Shown: positions 1 to 9,084, counted from the first letter of the stretch. The stretch is 64,000 nucleotides of DNA from Leptospiraceae bacterium (GCA_024233835.1 JACKPC010000001.1:558001-622000); one strand, 5' to 3'. A program made the numbers and translations. The notes: generated by a model from the sequence alone, not told the origin.

Positions 1-1
1 T

Positions 2-70
2 TATGACCCGGATGGAATTGGAGCGATTAGCTATAAGAATTTAGCCCAGGAGTTTATAGCGTCCTGTTAA
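2..70 (+). CDS. parA: ParA/Soj chromosome-partitioning ATPase, C-terminal end only
   Basis: The window opens inside a reading frame that stops at TAA 68-70. Its last 22 residues end in AYxNLAxE-like wording (AISYKNLAQEFIASC), which matches the C-terminal helix of ParA/Soj ATPases. The start and the Walker motifs lie outside the window. The stop is 15 bases before parB, with the parB Shine-Dalgarno in the gap, so the two form the usual parAB operon. The identification rests on this short tail plus the neighbour. Confidence 0.8.
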   Translation, partial: YDPDGIGAISYKNLAQEFIASC

Positions 71-85
71 ATAGGAGGAATTATT

Positions 86-979
86 ATGGTAAATAAAAAT
101 CGCTCAGCACTCGGTAGGGGTTTAGGAAATCTAATTCCGGGGGTTAAAACATCAAGTTCTGATTCAAGTTCATCAGTTGATAGTATTGAAAAAAATTCTA
201 ATTTACGAAGCTTGAACATTCAGGAGATATCTATAAATCCTAATCAACCGAGAAAAACTTTTTCGGACGAATCGATTGAGGAACTATCCGAAACCATTAA
301 AGTTCATGGTTTAATTCAGCCTATTGTTGTAATTCAGAAAGGAAATTTTTTTGAGTTAGTTTCTGGTGAAAGAAGACTTAGGGCTTGCAAAAAAGCCGGT
401 CTTGCAAAAATTCCAGCTATAGTAAAAAACTATTCAGAAGAGCAGTCTCTTGAAATTGCTATAATTGAAAATATACAGAGAGAAGATTTAAATCCGATAG
501 AAGAAGCACTTGCCTATCAAACTTTAATAGATAAATTAGGACTGAAAATTACCGAAGTGGCTTCTCGACTTGGAAAAAATAGAGCAACCATCTCTAATCT
601 GGTAAGGCTTTTACAATTACCGGAAAGTATAAAAGAATTACTCAGACAAGGAAAGATTACAGAGGGTCATGCAAGGCCCTTACTTTCTATCGGTAATAGT
701 AAAAAAGCAGAAGAGCTTTCAAAACAGATTGCAGAGAAGGGTTTATCGGTAAGGGAAGTTGAAGAAATCGTAAGTAAATTAGTTGATGGAGAAAAAATAT
801 TAACCAAATCTTCCTTGAGTCAGGATCCTTCTATTCTGGATATGGAAAATAAAATTCGCACCAAACTATCAGCTAAAATTAAACTTTCCCACAATGTGAA
901 ATCAGGGAAAGGTAAAATCATCATTAACTATAATAACCTGGAGGACATGGATAGAATTCTACAAAACATGGGAATATGA
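86..979 (+). CDS. parB: ParB/Spo0J chromosome-partitioning protein
   Basis: This is a 297-residue ParB, the CTP-dependent DNA clamp that loads at parS sites and works with ParA in origin segregation. The sequence shows the conserved N-terminal ParA-interaction stretch (SALGRGLGNLIP, residues 7-18), the CTP-binding GERRLRA motif (94-100), ENIQREDLNP (128-137), a helix-turn-helix near 155-175 and a C-terminal dimerisation region. Length is normal for the family. The start is supported by AGGAGG at 73-78. No perfect parS site was seen in the window. The residue pattern is unambiguous. Confidence 0.97.
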   Translation: MVNKNRSALGRGLGNLIPGVKTSSSDSSSSVDSIEKNSNLRSLNIQEISINPNQPRKTFSDESIEELSETIKVHGLIQPIVVIQKGNFFELVSGERRLRACKKAGLAKIPAIVKNYSEEQSLEIAIIENIQREDLNPIEEALAYQTLIDKLGLKITEVASRLGKNRATISNLVRLLQLPESIKELLRQGKITEGHARPLLSIGNSKKAEELSKQIAEKGLSVREVEEIVSKLVDGEKILTKSSLSQDPSILDMENKIRTKLSAKIKLSHNVKSGKGKIIINYNNLEDMDRILQNMGI

Positions 980-1045
980 AAACTTTTCTTGACTAATTTT
1001 CAAAAGGAAGTACATGGAATAAGTAGGCCTTCTGTTAAATATATT

Positions 1046-2989
1046 ATGTCAGTTTTTAAACAAGTAAATTGTCCAAGTTGTGGTGCATCTCAAGATATTA
1101 AGAATCCTGCAATTTCTCAGGCTACCTGTGAATTTTGCAGTACTGTCTTTATTTTTGATAAAGATGCAGTCAGGGATACGGGTAAAAAGTCCCGTTTGAT
1201 GCCCGCTATTTCCGGTTTAAAAGTTGGAACCGATGGAAAATTAAAGGGTAAAAGTTTTACAGTAATCGGTCGGGTCCAATACAAATATACCGCTCCCGGT
1301 TCAGATGTTAAAGAAGAAGAGCTTGGAAAGTGGGATGGTTGGTATCTTCAGTTCTCGGATGGCTCACCTGCCTGGATTTCGGAAGACATGGGAGAACTTC
1401 TTTACGAAGCTCCGATTAAAGAAAGGTTGCCGGTTAAGGAAAGTGAAATTCTTCCTGGTGATAAAATAAAAATTGCAGGTAAACAATATCAAATACGAGA
1501 AAAAGGGACAATCCTCTGTGTGGGTGCAGAAGGTCAGTTACCCTTCCCTGTTATTCCGGAAGAAACTCATGGTTATGTAGATGGTATCAGTCTTGATGAT
1601 AATAGTGTACTCACTCTTGAGTTCGATGAAGAAGAAGGACCTACCGGATTTACAGGTCGAGTACTAAAGAAAGAAGAAATTTCTTATCAAAAAGAAGTTC
1701 AGGCTGAAGAAAAAAGAAATAACGAAGCCCTCCGCTGTCCGAGTTGTGCATCTCCCCTGGAAACACACAATATGGATGTGCAAAATTTTACCATCACCTG
1801 CTCTGCCTGCGGAACCATGTCTCAATTCAATGCAAGTGTTGCGACGGTATTGGGTAAAGTGAAACCTGCTTTAAGCGAGGTTTTCATGATTCCCCTTGCT
1901 GCCAATGGTAAGCTTTTTGGCAAAGATTGGATGGTAGTTGGTCGTCAAAGAAAAGATTGGAAAGACGACGGTGAGACGGGTTTTGAAGTAGAATATTTGC
2001 TGTTCAATGCTGACTCTGGCTATCTCTGGCTTTCTGAAGAAAATGGACATTATTATACAGCGGAACCTGCTGAAGAAAAACCCCATACTTCACTTATCAG
2101 TTCACCCCATGCTCCTAAAGCAAAAATTAAAATTGGTAAAGATTATTACCAGTTTTATGAAACCGGTGAGCACAGACTTACATATGTAGATGGAGTTTTA
2201 CCCTGGTTTGCAAAAATCGGAGATGTTACAAAATATGGAGATGCAATCGCTCCTCCCCACATGCTTTCCGAAGAATTTGTAATTCATAATAATGAAATTT
2301 CTGAAATTGAATACTACAAAAGTACATATATAAATTCTCAGGATATAGCAAAAGCTTTCAATCTGAGCATTCCTAAACCCTCCGGTGTGAGTCCGGGTCA
2401 ACCCTACAACGCATTAAAAGGCCAGCGTTTAATTTCCCTATCGAGCATTGCAGTTGGAATTTTTTTAATGATCAATGCCTGTGGTCTGAGTGATAAAAAA
2501 ATTGAAATTTTAAAAGGTACTTATAACGCTCTGGATTTAAAGAAGAAAGAGGTTTATACAAAACCTTTTACTATCGAAAAAGCCGATGAAACCCTCCGAA
2601 TTGATGTTCGAATGAATTTAAATAATAGCTGGGCTTCTGTTGGAATTGCATTGTTTGATAACAAAAAAGAAGTAATTCTAAGTGATGAAGATGTTGGAAT
2701 TGAATATTATTCTGGCTATGAAGGCGGTGAAAGTTGGTCAGAGGGAAGTCAGAACAGTGAACTTTACTGGAAAGTTAAAGAACCGGGTGAATACAGACTG
2801 ATGTTAGCTGTACCGGAAACTGATTTAAATAGTTCTGCAAAATTGGATGTTACGATTAATAAAGGTGTTTATAAAACTGGTTCCCTTTATTTCTTTGCTT
2901 TTTTATGGTTTTTACAACCTCTTGTTTTTAGAATTCGGAAATGGCTCTTTGAGACCAGTCGTTGGAGTGATGTGCTTGGAGATGACTGA
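1046..2989 (+). CDS. Membrane protein with two zinc-ribbon/DUF4178 units
   Basis: This 647-residue protein has two successive modules. Each is a CxxC...CxxC zinc ribbon (Cys 9,12,28,31 and 231,234,252,255) followed by a beta-rich domain that resembles DUF4178 (about 55-215 and 275-425; the wording GKWDGWYLQFSDG is typical). A transmembrane segment follows near 460-480, then a beta-rich region, and a second membrane segment near 615-635. The function of DUF4178 is unknown. It is the first gene of a tight cluster with a small membrane protein, a DUF350 protein and a SpeE-like enzyme. I chose the ATG at 1046; an upstream TTG at 989 would add 19 residues with no sign of conservation. Neither start has a strong ribosome binding site. 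Confidence 0.75.
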   Translation: MSVFKQVNCPSCGASQDIKNPAISQATCEFCSTVFIFDKDAVRDTGKKSRLMPAISGLKVGTDGKLKGKSFTVIGRVQYKYTAPGSDVKEEELGKWDGWYLQFSDGSPAWISEDMGELLYEAPIKERLPVKESEILPGDKIKIAGKQYQIREKGTILCVGAEGQLPFPVIPEETHGYVDGISLDDNSVLTLEFDEEEGPTGFTGRVLKKEEISYQKEVQAEEKRNNEALRCPSCASPLETHNMDVQNFTITCSACGTMSQFNASVATVLGKVKPALSEVFMIPLAANGKLFGKDWMVVGRQRKDWKDDGETGFEVEYLLFNADSGYLWLSEENGHYYTAEPAEEKPHTSLISSPHAPKAKIKIGKDYYQFYETGEHRLTYVDGVLPWFAKIGDVTKYGDAIAPPHMLSEEFVIHNNEISEIEYYKSTYINSQDIAKAFNLSIPKPSGVSPGQPYNALKGQRLISLSSIAVGIFLMINACGLSDKKIEILKGTYNALDLKKKEVYTKPFTIEKADETLRIDVRMNLNNSWASVGIALFDNKKEVILSDEDVGIEYYSGYEGGESWSEGSQNSELYWKVKEPGEYRLMLAVPETDLNSSAKLDVTINKGVYKTGSLYFFAFLWFLQPLVFRIRKWLFETSRWSDVLGDD

Positions 2990-3001
2990 GGAGGTAGATA
3001 A

Positions 3002-3211
3002 ATGAAGTTTGTTCTTATCTGGAATATAATTTTAATGTTGCTAACAGGGTATAGATATTATGCTGTGAATTCCAGAAGCAATATTGAATATGCTGAGGGA
3101 GTAAATATCTCCTTAAAGGAAGATAGTCGTACGGGTAGAAGACCTATTTATTTTTTTGGTACTTTACGCTCCCGTACCCCTTCCGGCGGTGGATTTGGTT
3201 TTGGTAAATAA
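3002..3211 (+). CDS. Small membrane-anchored or secreted protein of the DUF4178/DUF350 cluster
   Basis: This is a 69-residue protein with a hydrophobic N-terminus (about 4-16) that could be a signal anchor. A polar middle follows, and a glycine-rich tail ends in GGGFGFGK. GAGGAGG lies just upstream of the ATG and the gene starts 12 bases after the DUF4178 stop, so it is clearly co-transcribed. I do not recognise a named family. Small glycine-tailed proteins occur in comparable DUF350 neighbourhoods elsewhere, which is suggestive only. Its role is unknown. Confidence 0.65.
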   Translation: MKFVLIWNIILMLLTGYRYYAVNSRSNIEYAEGVNISLKEDSRTGRRPIYFFGTLRSRTPSGGGFGFGK

Positions 3212-3233
3212 AAAATAGGAGAAGAAAAAGTTT

Positions 3234-3452
3234 ATGGAATCAAAAAATTTACAATTAGTGGTGTTTATAGAAACATTTTTGTATGCTTTCATTGGTATCA
3301 GCATTTTTGGTCTGGCCATCTGGTTAATGGAGAAAATCACTCCGTTTTCAATTCGTAAGGAAATTGAAGAAGATCAAAATACCTCTCTGGGTATTGTTAT
3401 GGGATCCGTAATTATTGGTATTGCTATTATATTGGCAGCGGTATTGAAATAG
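3234..3452 (+). CDS. DUF350 family small membrane protein
   Basis: This 72-residue protein has two transmembrane helices (about 9-31 and 50-71) separated by the signature stretch around ITPFSIRKEIEEDQNTSLGIVMG. That arrangement matches DUF350 (YjfL-like) proteins, small inner-membrane proteins of unknown function often encoded beside PspA-like or polyamine-related genes. An AGGAG precedes the ATG at good distance. The gene is third in the cluster, 22 bases after the small protein and 25 bases before the SpeE-like gene. The family call is confident; the function is not known. Confidence 0.85.
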   Translation: MESKNLQLVVFIETFLYAFIGISIFGLAIWLMEKITPFSIRKEIEEDQNTSLGIVMGSVIIGIAIILAAVLK

Positions 3453-3477
3453 TTTATGATAAAAAACGGGCGGCTAT

Positions 3478-5028
3478 ATGAATAGCCGGCTAAATTCAAG
3501 GAGACTCCTTCTCCTTGCTACTGTTTTAATTATTTCCACATCTGGCCTGGCCTACGAACTAATTGCAGGAACTATGGCTACATACCTTCTCGGGCAGTCC
3601 GTTACCCAGTTTTCTTTTGCTACTGGTTGGTTTATGGCTGCCATGGGATTTGGTTCATACCTTACCCGATACATAAAAGAGAATCTTTTCAATATACTCA
3701 TAGATGTGCAGATTGTTCTGGCTGTTGTCGGGGGGTATTCTGCCCTGATTATGTTTCTGGCTTTTGCCTATACTGATACTCTCTATCCTTTTTTTCTAAC
3801 CCTTGCATTCCTTATTGGGACAGCTGTCGGGTTTGAAATCCCGGTTCTTCTTCGGATTATTGGAAAGTATAGAGTTTTAAGTCTTGCGGTATCAGATGTT
3901 TTTACTTTTGATTATATTGGAGCATTGTTTGCCAGTATAGCTTTTCCTTTATTTGTCTTACCGTATATGGGCCTCATTCGTTCCAGTATGTTATTTGGAA
4001 TTATGAATCTCTCAGCTGCTTTTATCATTCTTTCCATTAATCGTAAGGAAATTAAAAAAACGAAAGAATATGCCCTGTATTTTGCTGCAATTTTATTGAT
4101 ACTGGGTTTTATTTTTTCCGGTTTTTTAACCAGTTGGATTGAAGGAGTTCTCTATCAGGATCCTGTTGTTACTTCTAAAGAAACAAAATATCAGAGAATT
4201 GTGATTACGAAGTGGAAGGATGATACAAGACTATTCCTAAATGGAAATTTACAATTTTCGAGTCGTGATGAAGCCAGATACCATGAATCTTTAGTTCATA
4301 TTCCCATTACCTACTTGAAAAAAGCTCCGGAAACAGTTGTAGTTCTGGGTGGTGGAGATGGGCTTGTGATTCGAGAGGTATTGAAATACCCTACTTTAAA
4401 AAAAGTGATTCTGGTTGAGTTGGATCAGGATATGATACAACTTTTTAAAGAACATCCCTTTCTTAAAAAGATAAATGATTTTTCATTAAGTTCCAGGAAG
4501 TTAGAAATTGTCTACGGGGATGCATTTCACTGGATGAAAACTCTAGGCGAAGATATTCAATTTGATTTAATTATATCGGATCTACCGGATCCAAATTCTT
4601 ATTCTTTAAGTAAATTATATACTGTATCCTTTTATTTGTATATTTTCAAACACCTGAAATCGGAAGGCATTTTTGTAACTCAGGCTACTTCAGCAACTTT
4701 TTCTCCTGGGGCATTCTGGTGCATAAATAATACAATTCAGTTTGCCAGCAAAATTCGTTACGGTACAGCCTGGAAAACTTTGCCTTATCATACCTATGTA
4801 CCAAGTTTTGGTGATTGGGGATTTATTATGACTTCGAAAGAAGAACTGAATGTTGCTAAGAATCGTAAGCTTTCGGTGCAAACCAGGTTTTTAAACGATT
4901 CCTTGATTTCTGGCTTATTTCAATTTTCGAAAGACATTCTTCCTGTAGAAGATTTGCCGGTGAACAAAATGAACGATCCGGTTCTTGTAAAATTATACTC
5001 TCAGTCCTGGCACAGATGGTATCAGTAA
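3478..5028 (+). CDS. Membrane-anchored spermidine synthase-like aminopropyltransferase
   Basis: This 516-residue protein has about seven transmembrane helices in residues 10-222 and then a soluble spermidine-synthase fold. The S-adenosyl-binding and catalytic motifs are present: GGGDG (291-295), ELD (314-316), YGDAF (346-350) and DLPDP (368-372). SpeE enzymes transfer an aminopropyl group from decarboxylated AdoMet to a polyamine. Whether this membrane form uses putrescine or another acceptor cannot be told. No speD or speE partner lies nearby. It ends the DUF4178-DUF350 cluster and converges on the YaaR gene across a terminator hairpin. The start has only a weak GGGCGG upstream. Confidence 0.88.
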   Translation: MNSRLNSRRLLLLATVLIISTSGLAYELIAGTMATYLLGQSVTQFSFATGWFMAAMGFGSYLTRYIKENLFNILIDVQIVLAVVGGYSALIMFLAFAYTDTLYPFFLTLAFLIGTAVGFEIPVLLRIIGKYRVLSLAVSDVFTFDYIGALFASIAFPLFVLPYMGLIRSSMLFGIMNLSAAFIILSINRKEIKKTKEYALYFAAILLILGFIFSGFLTSWIEGVLYQDPVVTSKETKYQRIVITKWKDDTRLFLNGNLQFSSRDEARYHESLVHIPITYLKKAPETVVVLGGGDGLVIREVLKYPTLKKVILVELDQDMIQLFKEHPFLKKINDFSLSSRKLEIVYGDAFHWMKTLGEDIQFDLIISDLPDPNSYSLSKLYTVSFYLYIFKHLKSEGIFVTQATSATFSPGAFWCINNTIQFASKIRYGTAWKTLPYHTYVPSFGDWGFIMTSKEELNVAKNRKLSVQTRFLNDSLISGLFQFSKDILPVEDLPVNKMNDPVLVKLYSQSWHRWYQ

Positions 5029-5048
5029 ATAAGCTCAATTATGAGACA

Positions 5049-5070
5049 TAATGTCGGATGACCGACATTA
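5049..5070. terminator. Bidirectional terminator hairpin
   Basis: A perfect 9-bp stem (TAATGTCGG / CCGACATTA) with a 4-base ATGA loop sits between the convergent speE-like and yaaR genes. The right arm overlaps the yaaR stop codon. It lacks a long T-run, so strength is uncertain. Confidence 0.6.
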
Positions 5071-5544
5071 CTCTTTCAGATCCAGAAGTAAGCCACGAAT
5101 TTTTTCAATTTGCTTTAATAGATTGAACGCAGAGTTTTGCGTGCTGAGCATTGTCAGAGCCAGTAATTGTAGGTTTTCATCTATAATCTTGACTGTAACC
5201 AAAATTTTTTTATCGTGCCTGCCCCGCCTTCTGGCATGAACAATCTCCGTATTATTTTGTAGAATCTGGTCTATAATATCTTTTACAAGGGTTTTATAGC
5301 GGTTTAGATTTGCCTGGTTTGGAGTTTTTAAAAAATCCTTCTCTACTCCGGGGAGTTGCCTCCATAATTCATTTAAACTCCTGGTTTCTTCTTTTGTAGA
5401 AGGAGCAATCGATTCTAGGATAGATAAGAAAGACTCGTTAGTTTCCTCCCCGGCTGATGCTTCAGACGCTGCTTCCTTTTTTTTCGTTTCAGCATCTTTT
5501 ACTTTTTGAGCAAATCTTGTTGCGTAGTTATTGAATATAATCAT
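5068..5544 (-). CDS. YaaR family protein (DUF327)
   Basis: This 158-residue, largely helical, charged protein has the C-terminal wording typical of the YaaR/DUF327 family (a NRYKTLVKDIIDQIL stretch, then an HARRRGR turn and VKIIDENLQLL). The family's biochemical role is not established. It is the third gene of a minus-strand operon after the M23-like and bactofilin genes, starting one base after the bactofilin stop. The linkage suggests a part in envelope or cytoskeleton assembly, which is inference. The N-terminal third is low-complexity and acidic. Confidence 0.8.
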   Translation of the reverse strand: MIIFNNYATRFAQKVKDAETKKKEAASEASAGEETNESFLSILESIAPSTKEETRSLNELWRQLPGVEKDFLKTPNQANLNRYKTLVKDIIDQILQNNTEIVHARRRGRHDKKILVTVKIIDENLQLLALTMLSTQNSAFNLLKQIEKIRGLLLDLKE

Positions 5545-5545
5545 A

Positions 5546-5893
5546 CTATTTCCTCGGGTTCACGGTACACTTTCCTTCAAAATGAACACCTTCTTCAATA
5601 ATCAGACGTGGTGTCACTATGTCTCCGATTAATTTACAGGTGGATAACAGAACTACACGCTCTGAGGCTATGATATTTCCCTGAATAATTCCACCAGCAA
5701 CTACTACTTTAGCTTTTATATCTGTATCGACTTTACCGGTTTCACCTATAAGGACTTTTCCGTCGGTTTCCAATAGTCCTCGAAAAGAACCATCGATTCG
5801 AATCAGGCCTTTTAGTTTAAAATCTCCGCTAAATTCAGCACCTTCACCTATTATACTATTGACCATCAGGTCTTCTGTTGTTTCTTCTTTCAT
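5546..5893 (-). CDS. Bactofilin (polymer-forming cytoskeletal protein)
   Basis: This 115-residue protein consists almost wholly of a bactofilin domain. It has short beta repeats with alternating hydrophobics and glycines (for example IGEGAEFSGDFKLKG and ILIGETGKV-like units) predicted to form a right-handed beta-helix that polymerises without nucleotide. Bactofilins shape cells in several bacteria, including a reported role in helical pitch in Leptospira biflexa. The start overlaps the stop of the upstream M23-like gene (TAATG), so the two are translationally coupled. This pairing of bactofilin with an M23 protein is widely conserved. Confidence 0.95.
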   Translation of the reverse strand: MKEETTEDLMVNSIIGEGAEFSGDFKLKGLIRIDGSFRGLLETDGKVLIGETGKVDTDIKAKVVVAGGIIQGNIIASERVVLLSTCKLIGDIVTPRLIIEEGVHFEGKCTVNPRK

Positions 5894-6891
5894 TAATTCT
5901 CTATCTGATTTAAAAAAGATGATGGGTTTAAAGGATTTGTGCCTACATGTATTTCATAATGCAAGAAGTAAAATTTACTTATTGAAGATTTTCCAACAAA
6001 TCCAATGACATCTTCTCTGGATACGACCTGATCCTTTTCAACCTGGATTCTGTCCATATTAGCATATATGGTTTTCCATCCAAATCGATGCGCTATTTTT
6101 ATATAATAACCGGTATTTTCCGTAAAACCGGTTTCAAAAACAGTTCCCGGTGCGGTTGCAATTACCTCAGTTCCGGGAAAGGCCCCGATATCGATTCCAT
6201 TATTTTTTACTAACTTCCCTGTGATAGGAGACACATATTTTCCAAAGGGAAAGAGTATATATCCTTTCGCCGGCCATAAATAAGGGGTGTTTTTTACAAG
6301 GTTGTTCTTTTTCTTAATTAGGTCGATCATTTCATCAACCAGGTGAGTTGATAATTTTATATCATGTAAACTGGCCTTCTGGGTATAGAACTCCCTGGCT
6401 ATATTTGTTTCTTTTTCAAAATTTTTCAGCAATTCTTTCTGTTCTGAATTGAGCTGGTTTAGGAGTTCCGGAGAGTTTCCGCCCAGGCGAGAATATAATT
6501 TCTGGATTTTACTATCATAATATTCAATTAACTTTTGAAGATTCTCAACCTCCTTTTTTAGCTTTTCTGATTGTAAAACAAAATCCTGATTGGATAGGTT
6601 GAGCTCTTTTATCTCGTATTGTTTGAAGTTATGATTCAGTATATTTACAGTGCTAATAAAAATTATCCCCACAGATAATAGTAAGAAAATAAGTATAGAA
6701 CTATAAGATATATAAATTTTGTGGGTCTTTTTTTCACTATGTGGTACGAGCATTATGGTCAAATGCTGATTTTTTTTGGTTTGCCAGAATTCTTTAAGGT
6801 AATTAATTTTATCGGCTAAACTTTCTCGTATGGTTTTCTGCATATTGGTACGGAGTCTCTCTATGTAGCTACTTACAGTTCTTTCAGTCAA
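5893..6891 (-). CDS. M23/LytM-like membrane protein, probably catalytically inactive
   Basis: This 332-residue protein has a cytoplasmic N-terminus, one transmembrane helix (about 62-84), a coiled coil (about 92-135) and a C-terminal LytM/M23 fold (about 205-325). LytM enzymes cut peptidoglycan cross-bridges with a zinc held by HxxxD and HxH. Here the first His is Asn230, the catalytic HL position is Asn278, and the first His of HxH is Phe309. Only Asp234 and His311 remain. The protein is therefore likely a non-enzymatic regulator or scaffold, as EnvC and NlpD are. It heads the bactofilin operon and is divergent from tatD across 51 bases. Confidence 0.85.
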   Translation of the reverse strand: MTERTVSSYIERLRTNMQKTIRESLADKINYLKEFWQTKKNQHLTIMLVPHSEKKTHKIYISYSSILIFLLLSVGIIFISTVNILNHNFKQYEIKELNLSNQDFVLQSEKLKKEVENLQKLIEYYDSKIQKLYSRLGGNSPELLNQLNSEQKELLKNFEKETNIAREFYTQKASLHDIKLSTHLVDEMIDLIKKKNNLVKNTPYLWPAKGYILFPFGKYVSPITGKLVKNNGIDIGAFPGTEVIATAPGTVFETGFTENTGYYIKIAHRFGWKTIYANMDRIQVEKDQVVSREDVIGFVGKSSISKFYFLHYEIHVGTNPLNPSSFLNQIEN

Positions 6892-6942
6892 GAAAAATTA
6901 AAACAAAATTGTCTATTTGCAAGCCTTATATTCCATGGCAGT

Positions 6943-7737
6943 ATGAATCAGGGCCTAATTGATACTCACTGCCATCTCGACTTAATTGTTAACTTCGGCC
7001 AGGAAATACTTACGAGTATTACAAAAGCAAAAGAGGCCGGTATTAGTGGAATTGTTCAGATTGGAATTAATGAAGAACGTTCCACTGCGGCAAGAAATAT
7101 AGTTGAAGAGTATTCCCATTTACTTCCGCTGCGCTATACGATAGGTTGTCATCCTTCTGATGATATTGATGAAGAGGAAAAAAATCAGATAATTTCCTTA
7201 ATTTCTGAATATAATAGAGATAAAAATTGTATCGGGATAGGAGAAATTGGTCTGGATTATTACCATAAAAATAATTTTACACAGCAGCAGGAAATGTTTC
7301 GAGGATTTTTAGAGCTCGCAGAGAAAGTTTCTCTTCCGGTAATTATTCATTCCAGGGATGCTGCTGAAGATACCCTGACTATATTAAAAGAATATACAGG
7401 AAGAGTGAGGGGCATTATCCACTGCTACACATATGATTTAGAATATGCAAAAAAGTTTGTAGAACTGGGCTATTATATATCTTTTTCCGGTATAGTAGTT
7501 TTCAAAAATGCCAGAGAAATTCAAGCTACTGCTGCTTCTATTCCATTAGACAGTATTTTAATGGAAACCGATGCACCTTATCTGGCCCCTCCTCCTTACC
7601 GGGGAAAAAGAAATGAACCTTCCTATGTGTCTTATGTATTGGATAAGATAATAGAATTGAGAACTGAAGACCCATCAGTTATAAAAGAACAAATTTATCA
7701 GAATAGTAGGAAATTCTTTAATAAGGAGATTGTTTGA
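6943..7737 (+). CDS. tatD: TatD family metal-dependent DNase/hydrolase
   Basis: This 264-residue TIM-barrel hydrolase carries all the expected TatD metal motifs: DTHCHL near the N-terminus, GEIGLDYY, IHSRDA, IHCYTY and ETDAPYLAP. TatD proteins are 3'-5' exonucleases or deoxyribonucleases linked to DNA repair and quality control. Length is typical. It is divergent from the M23-like gene and lies three bases before serS, so the two are probably co-transcribed. The ATG at 6943 gives the canonical N-terminus. Confidence 0.93.
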   Translation: MNQGLIDTHCHLDLIVNFGQEILTSITKAKEAGISGIVQIGINEERSTAARNIVEEYSHLLPLRYTIGCHPSDDIDEEEKNQIISLISEYNRDKNCIGIGEIGLDYYHKNNFTQQQEMFRGFLELAEKVSLPVIIHSRDAAEDTLTILKEYTGRVRGIIHCYTYDLEYAKKFVELGYYISFSGIVVFKNAREIQATAASIPLDSILMETDAPYLAPPPYRGKRNEPSYVSYVLDKIIELRTEDPSVIKEQIYQNSRKFFNKEIV

Positions 7738-7740
7738 TAC

Positions 7741-9009
7741 ATGCTGGATTTAAACCTGATAATCAACAACATTGATAGTTTGAAGGCTATGCTCAAAAAA
7801 AGAGGTATGGAAGATACTTCTGTAGCAGATGAGCTATATAAAGTTATATTAGATAAACGTGAATTACAAAAAGAAGCCGAAGCATTGCGCTCAGAAAGAA
7901 ATTCGAAAAGTAAAGAAATCGGTCAAATGAAAGTTAGGGGAGAAGATATTTCTTCAGTTTCTCTTCGAGTAAAAGAAATTGGAAATCGTATAAAAGAAAT
8001 TGAAACCGAGCAAGAAAAGAAAGAATCTTTATTAGACGAGATAAATTTATCTTTACCAAATTTTTTGGATGAAAAAGTTCCTTTTGGAAAGTCAGAAGAG
8101 GATAATGTGGTAACCCGTGAGTGGGGAGAAAAAAAGAAATTTTCTTTTACACCCCTTACTCATTACGAACTGGGAGAAAAATTAAAAACTCTGGATTTCG
8201 AGAGAGGAGTAAAACTTGCCGGGTCAAGAGCCTATACTTACTCCGGTCTGGCAGCAAGCCTCGAGCGCGCTCTTATGAATTTTATGCTGGATACAAATGT
8301 CAGTGAATTTGGTTATGCCGAGACATTTGTACCGGTTGTAGTCAATGATGATTCTATGCAAATGACAGGACAGTATCCTAAATTTAAAGATGAATACTAT
8401 CGTCTGGACAAAGACAATTTAAATTTAATTCCTACTGCCGAAGTTCCTCTTACTAATTTATACAGGGATGAAATCATAAAAGAAGAAGAACTCCCTATCT
8501 ACTTAACGGCATTTACTTCTTGCTTTCGAAGGGAAGCCGGTTCTCATGGAAAAGATACTCGCGGTCTTGTTCGAGTTCATCAATTTCAGAAGATTGAGTT
8601 GGTTAAATTTGTAAAACCGGAAACTTCTGAAGAAGAACACCATAAAATGCTTGCAAATGTAGAAACAATATTACAAAGACTTGAAATACCCTATCGTGTA
8701 CTTTTACTTTGTAGTAAAGATACATCGAATTCATCTTCGATTACCTATGATCTCGAAGTCTGGATGCCGGGACTTAATCGTTACCTCGAAATTTCTTCTG
8801 TGTCAAACTTTAAAGATTATCAGGCGAGACGTGGTAAGGTTCGGTATAAAACCAAAGAAGGCAAAAAGGAAATTTTGCATACTCTTAATGGATCCTGTCT
8901 TGCTCTGGGCCGAAGTCTTGCTGCTGTTATGGAAAATTATCAGACTGAGGATGGGAAAATAAGGATTCCTGAAGTTTTAAAACCGTATATGAAAGTAAAC
9001 TATGACTGA
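7741..9009 (+). CDS. serS: Seryl-tRNA synthetase
   Basis: This 422-residue class II synthetase charges tRNA-Ser. The N-terminal coiled-coil arm that grips the tRNA is visible (about 30-105, rich in KEIE-type heptads). Then come motif 1, the motif 2 region TSCFRREAG, and motif 3 with NGSCLALGRSLAAVMENYQ at the C-terminus. Length matches bacterial SerRS. The ATG at 7741 follows the tatD stop after three bases. No anomaly was seen. Confidence 0.97.
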   Translation: MLDLNLIINNIDSLKAMLKKRGMEDTSVADELYKVILDKRELQKEAEALRSERNSKSKEIGQMKVRGEDISSVSLRVKEIGNRIKEIETEQEKKESLLDEINLSLPNFLDEKVPFGKSEEDNVVTREWGEKKKFSFTPLTHYELGEKLKTLDFERGVKLAGSRAYTYSGLAASLERALMNFMLDTNVSEFGYAETFVPVVVNDDSMQMTGQYPKFKDEYYRLDKDNLNLIPTAEVPLTNLYRDEIIKEEELPIYLTAFTSCFRREAGSHGKDTRGLVRVHQFQKIELVKFVKPETSEEEHHKMLANVETILQRLEIPYRVLLLCSKDTSNSSSITYDLEVWMPGLNRYLEISSVSNFKDYQARRGKVRYKTKEGKKEILHTLNGSCLALGRSLAAVMENYQTEDGKIRIPEVLKPYMKVNYD

Positions 9010-9084
9010 GCATGGATTAACTTTTTAGATAGTTTTTCTTTGGGCTACATGAAAAAATAATATAGGATATATTTGGAGAGTCTT

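Noticed and set aside
989..1045. TTG start that would extend the DUF4178 protein by 19 residues
   Set aside because: The added residues look like non-coding sequence and there is no ribosome binding site; the zinc-ribbon domain begins after ATG 1046.
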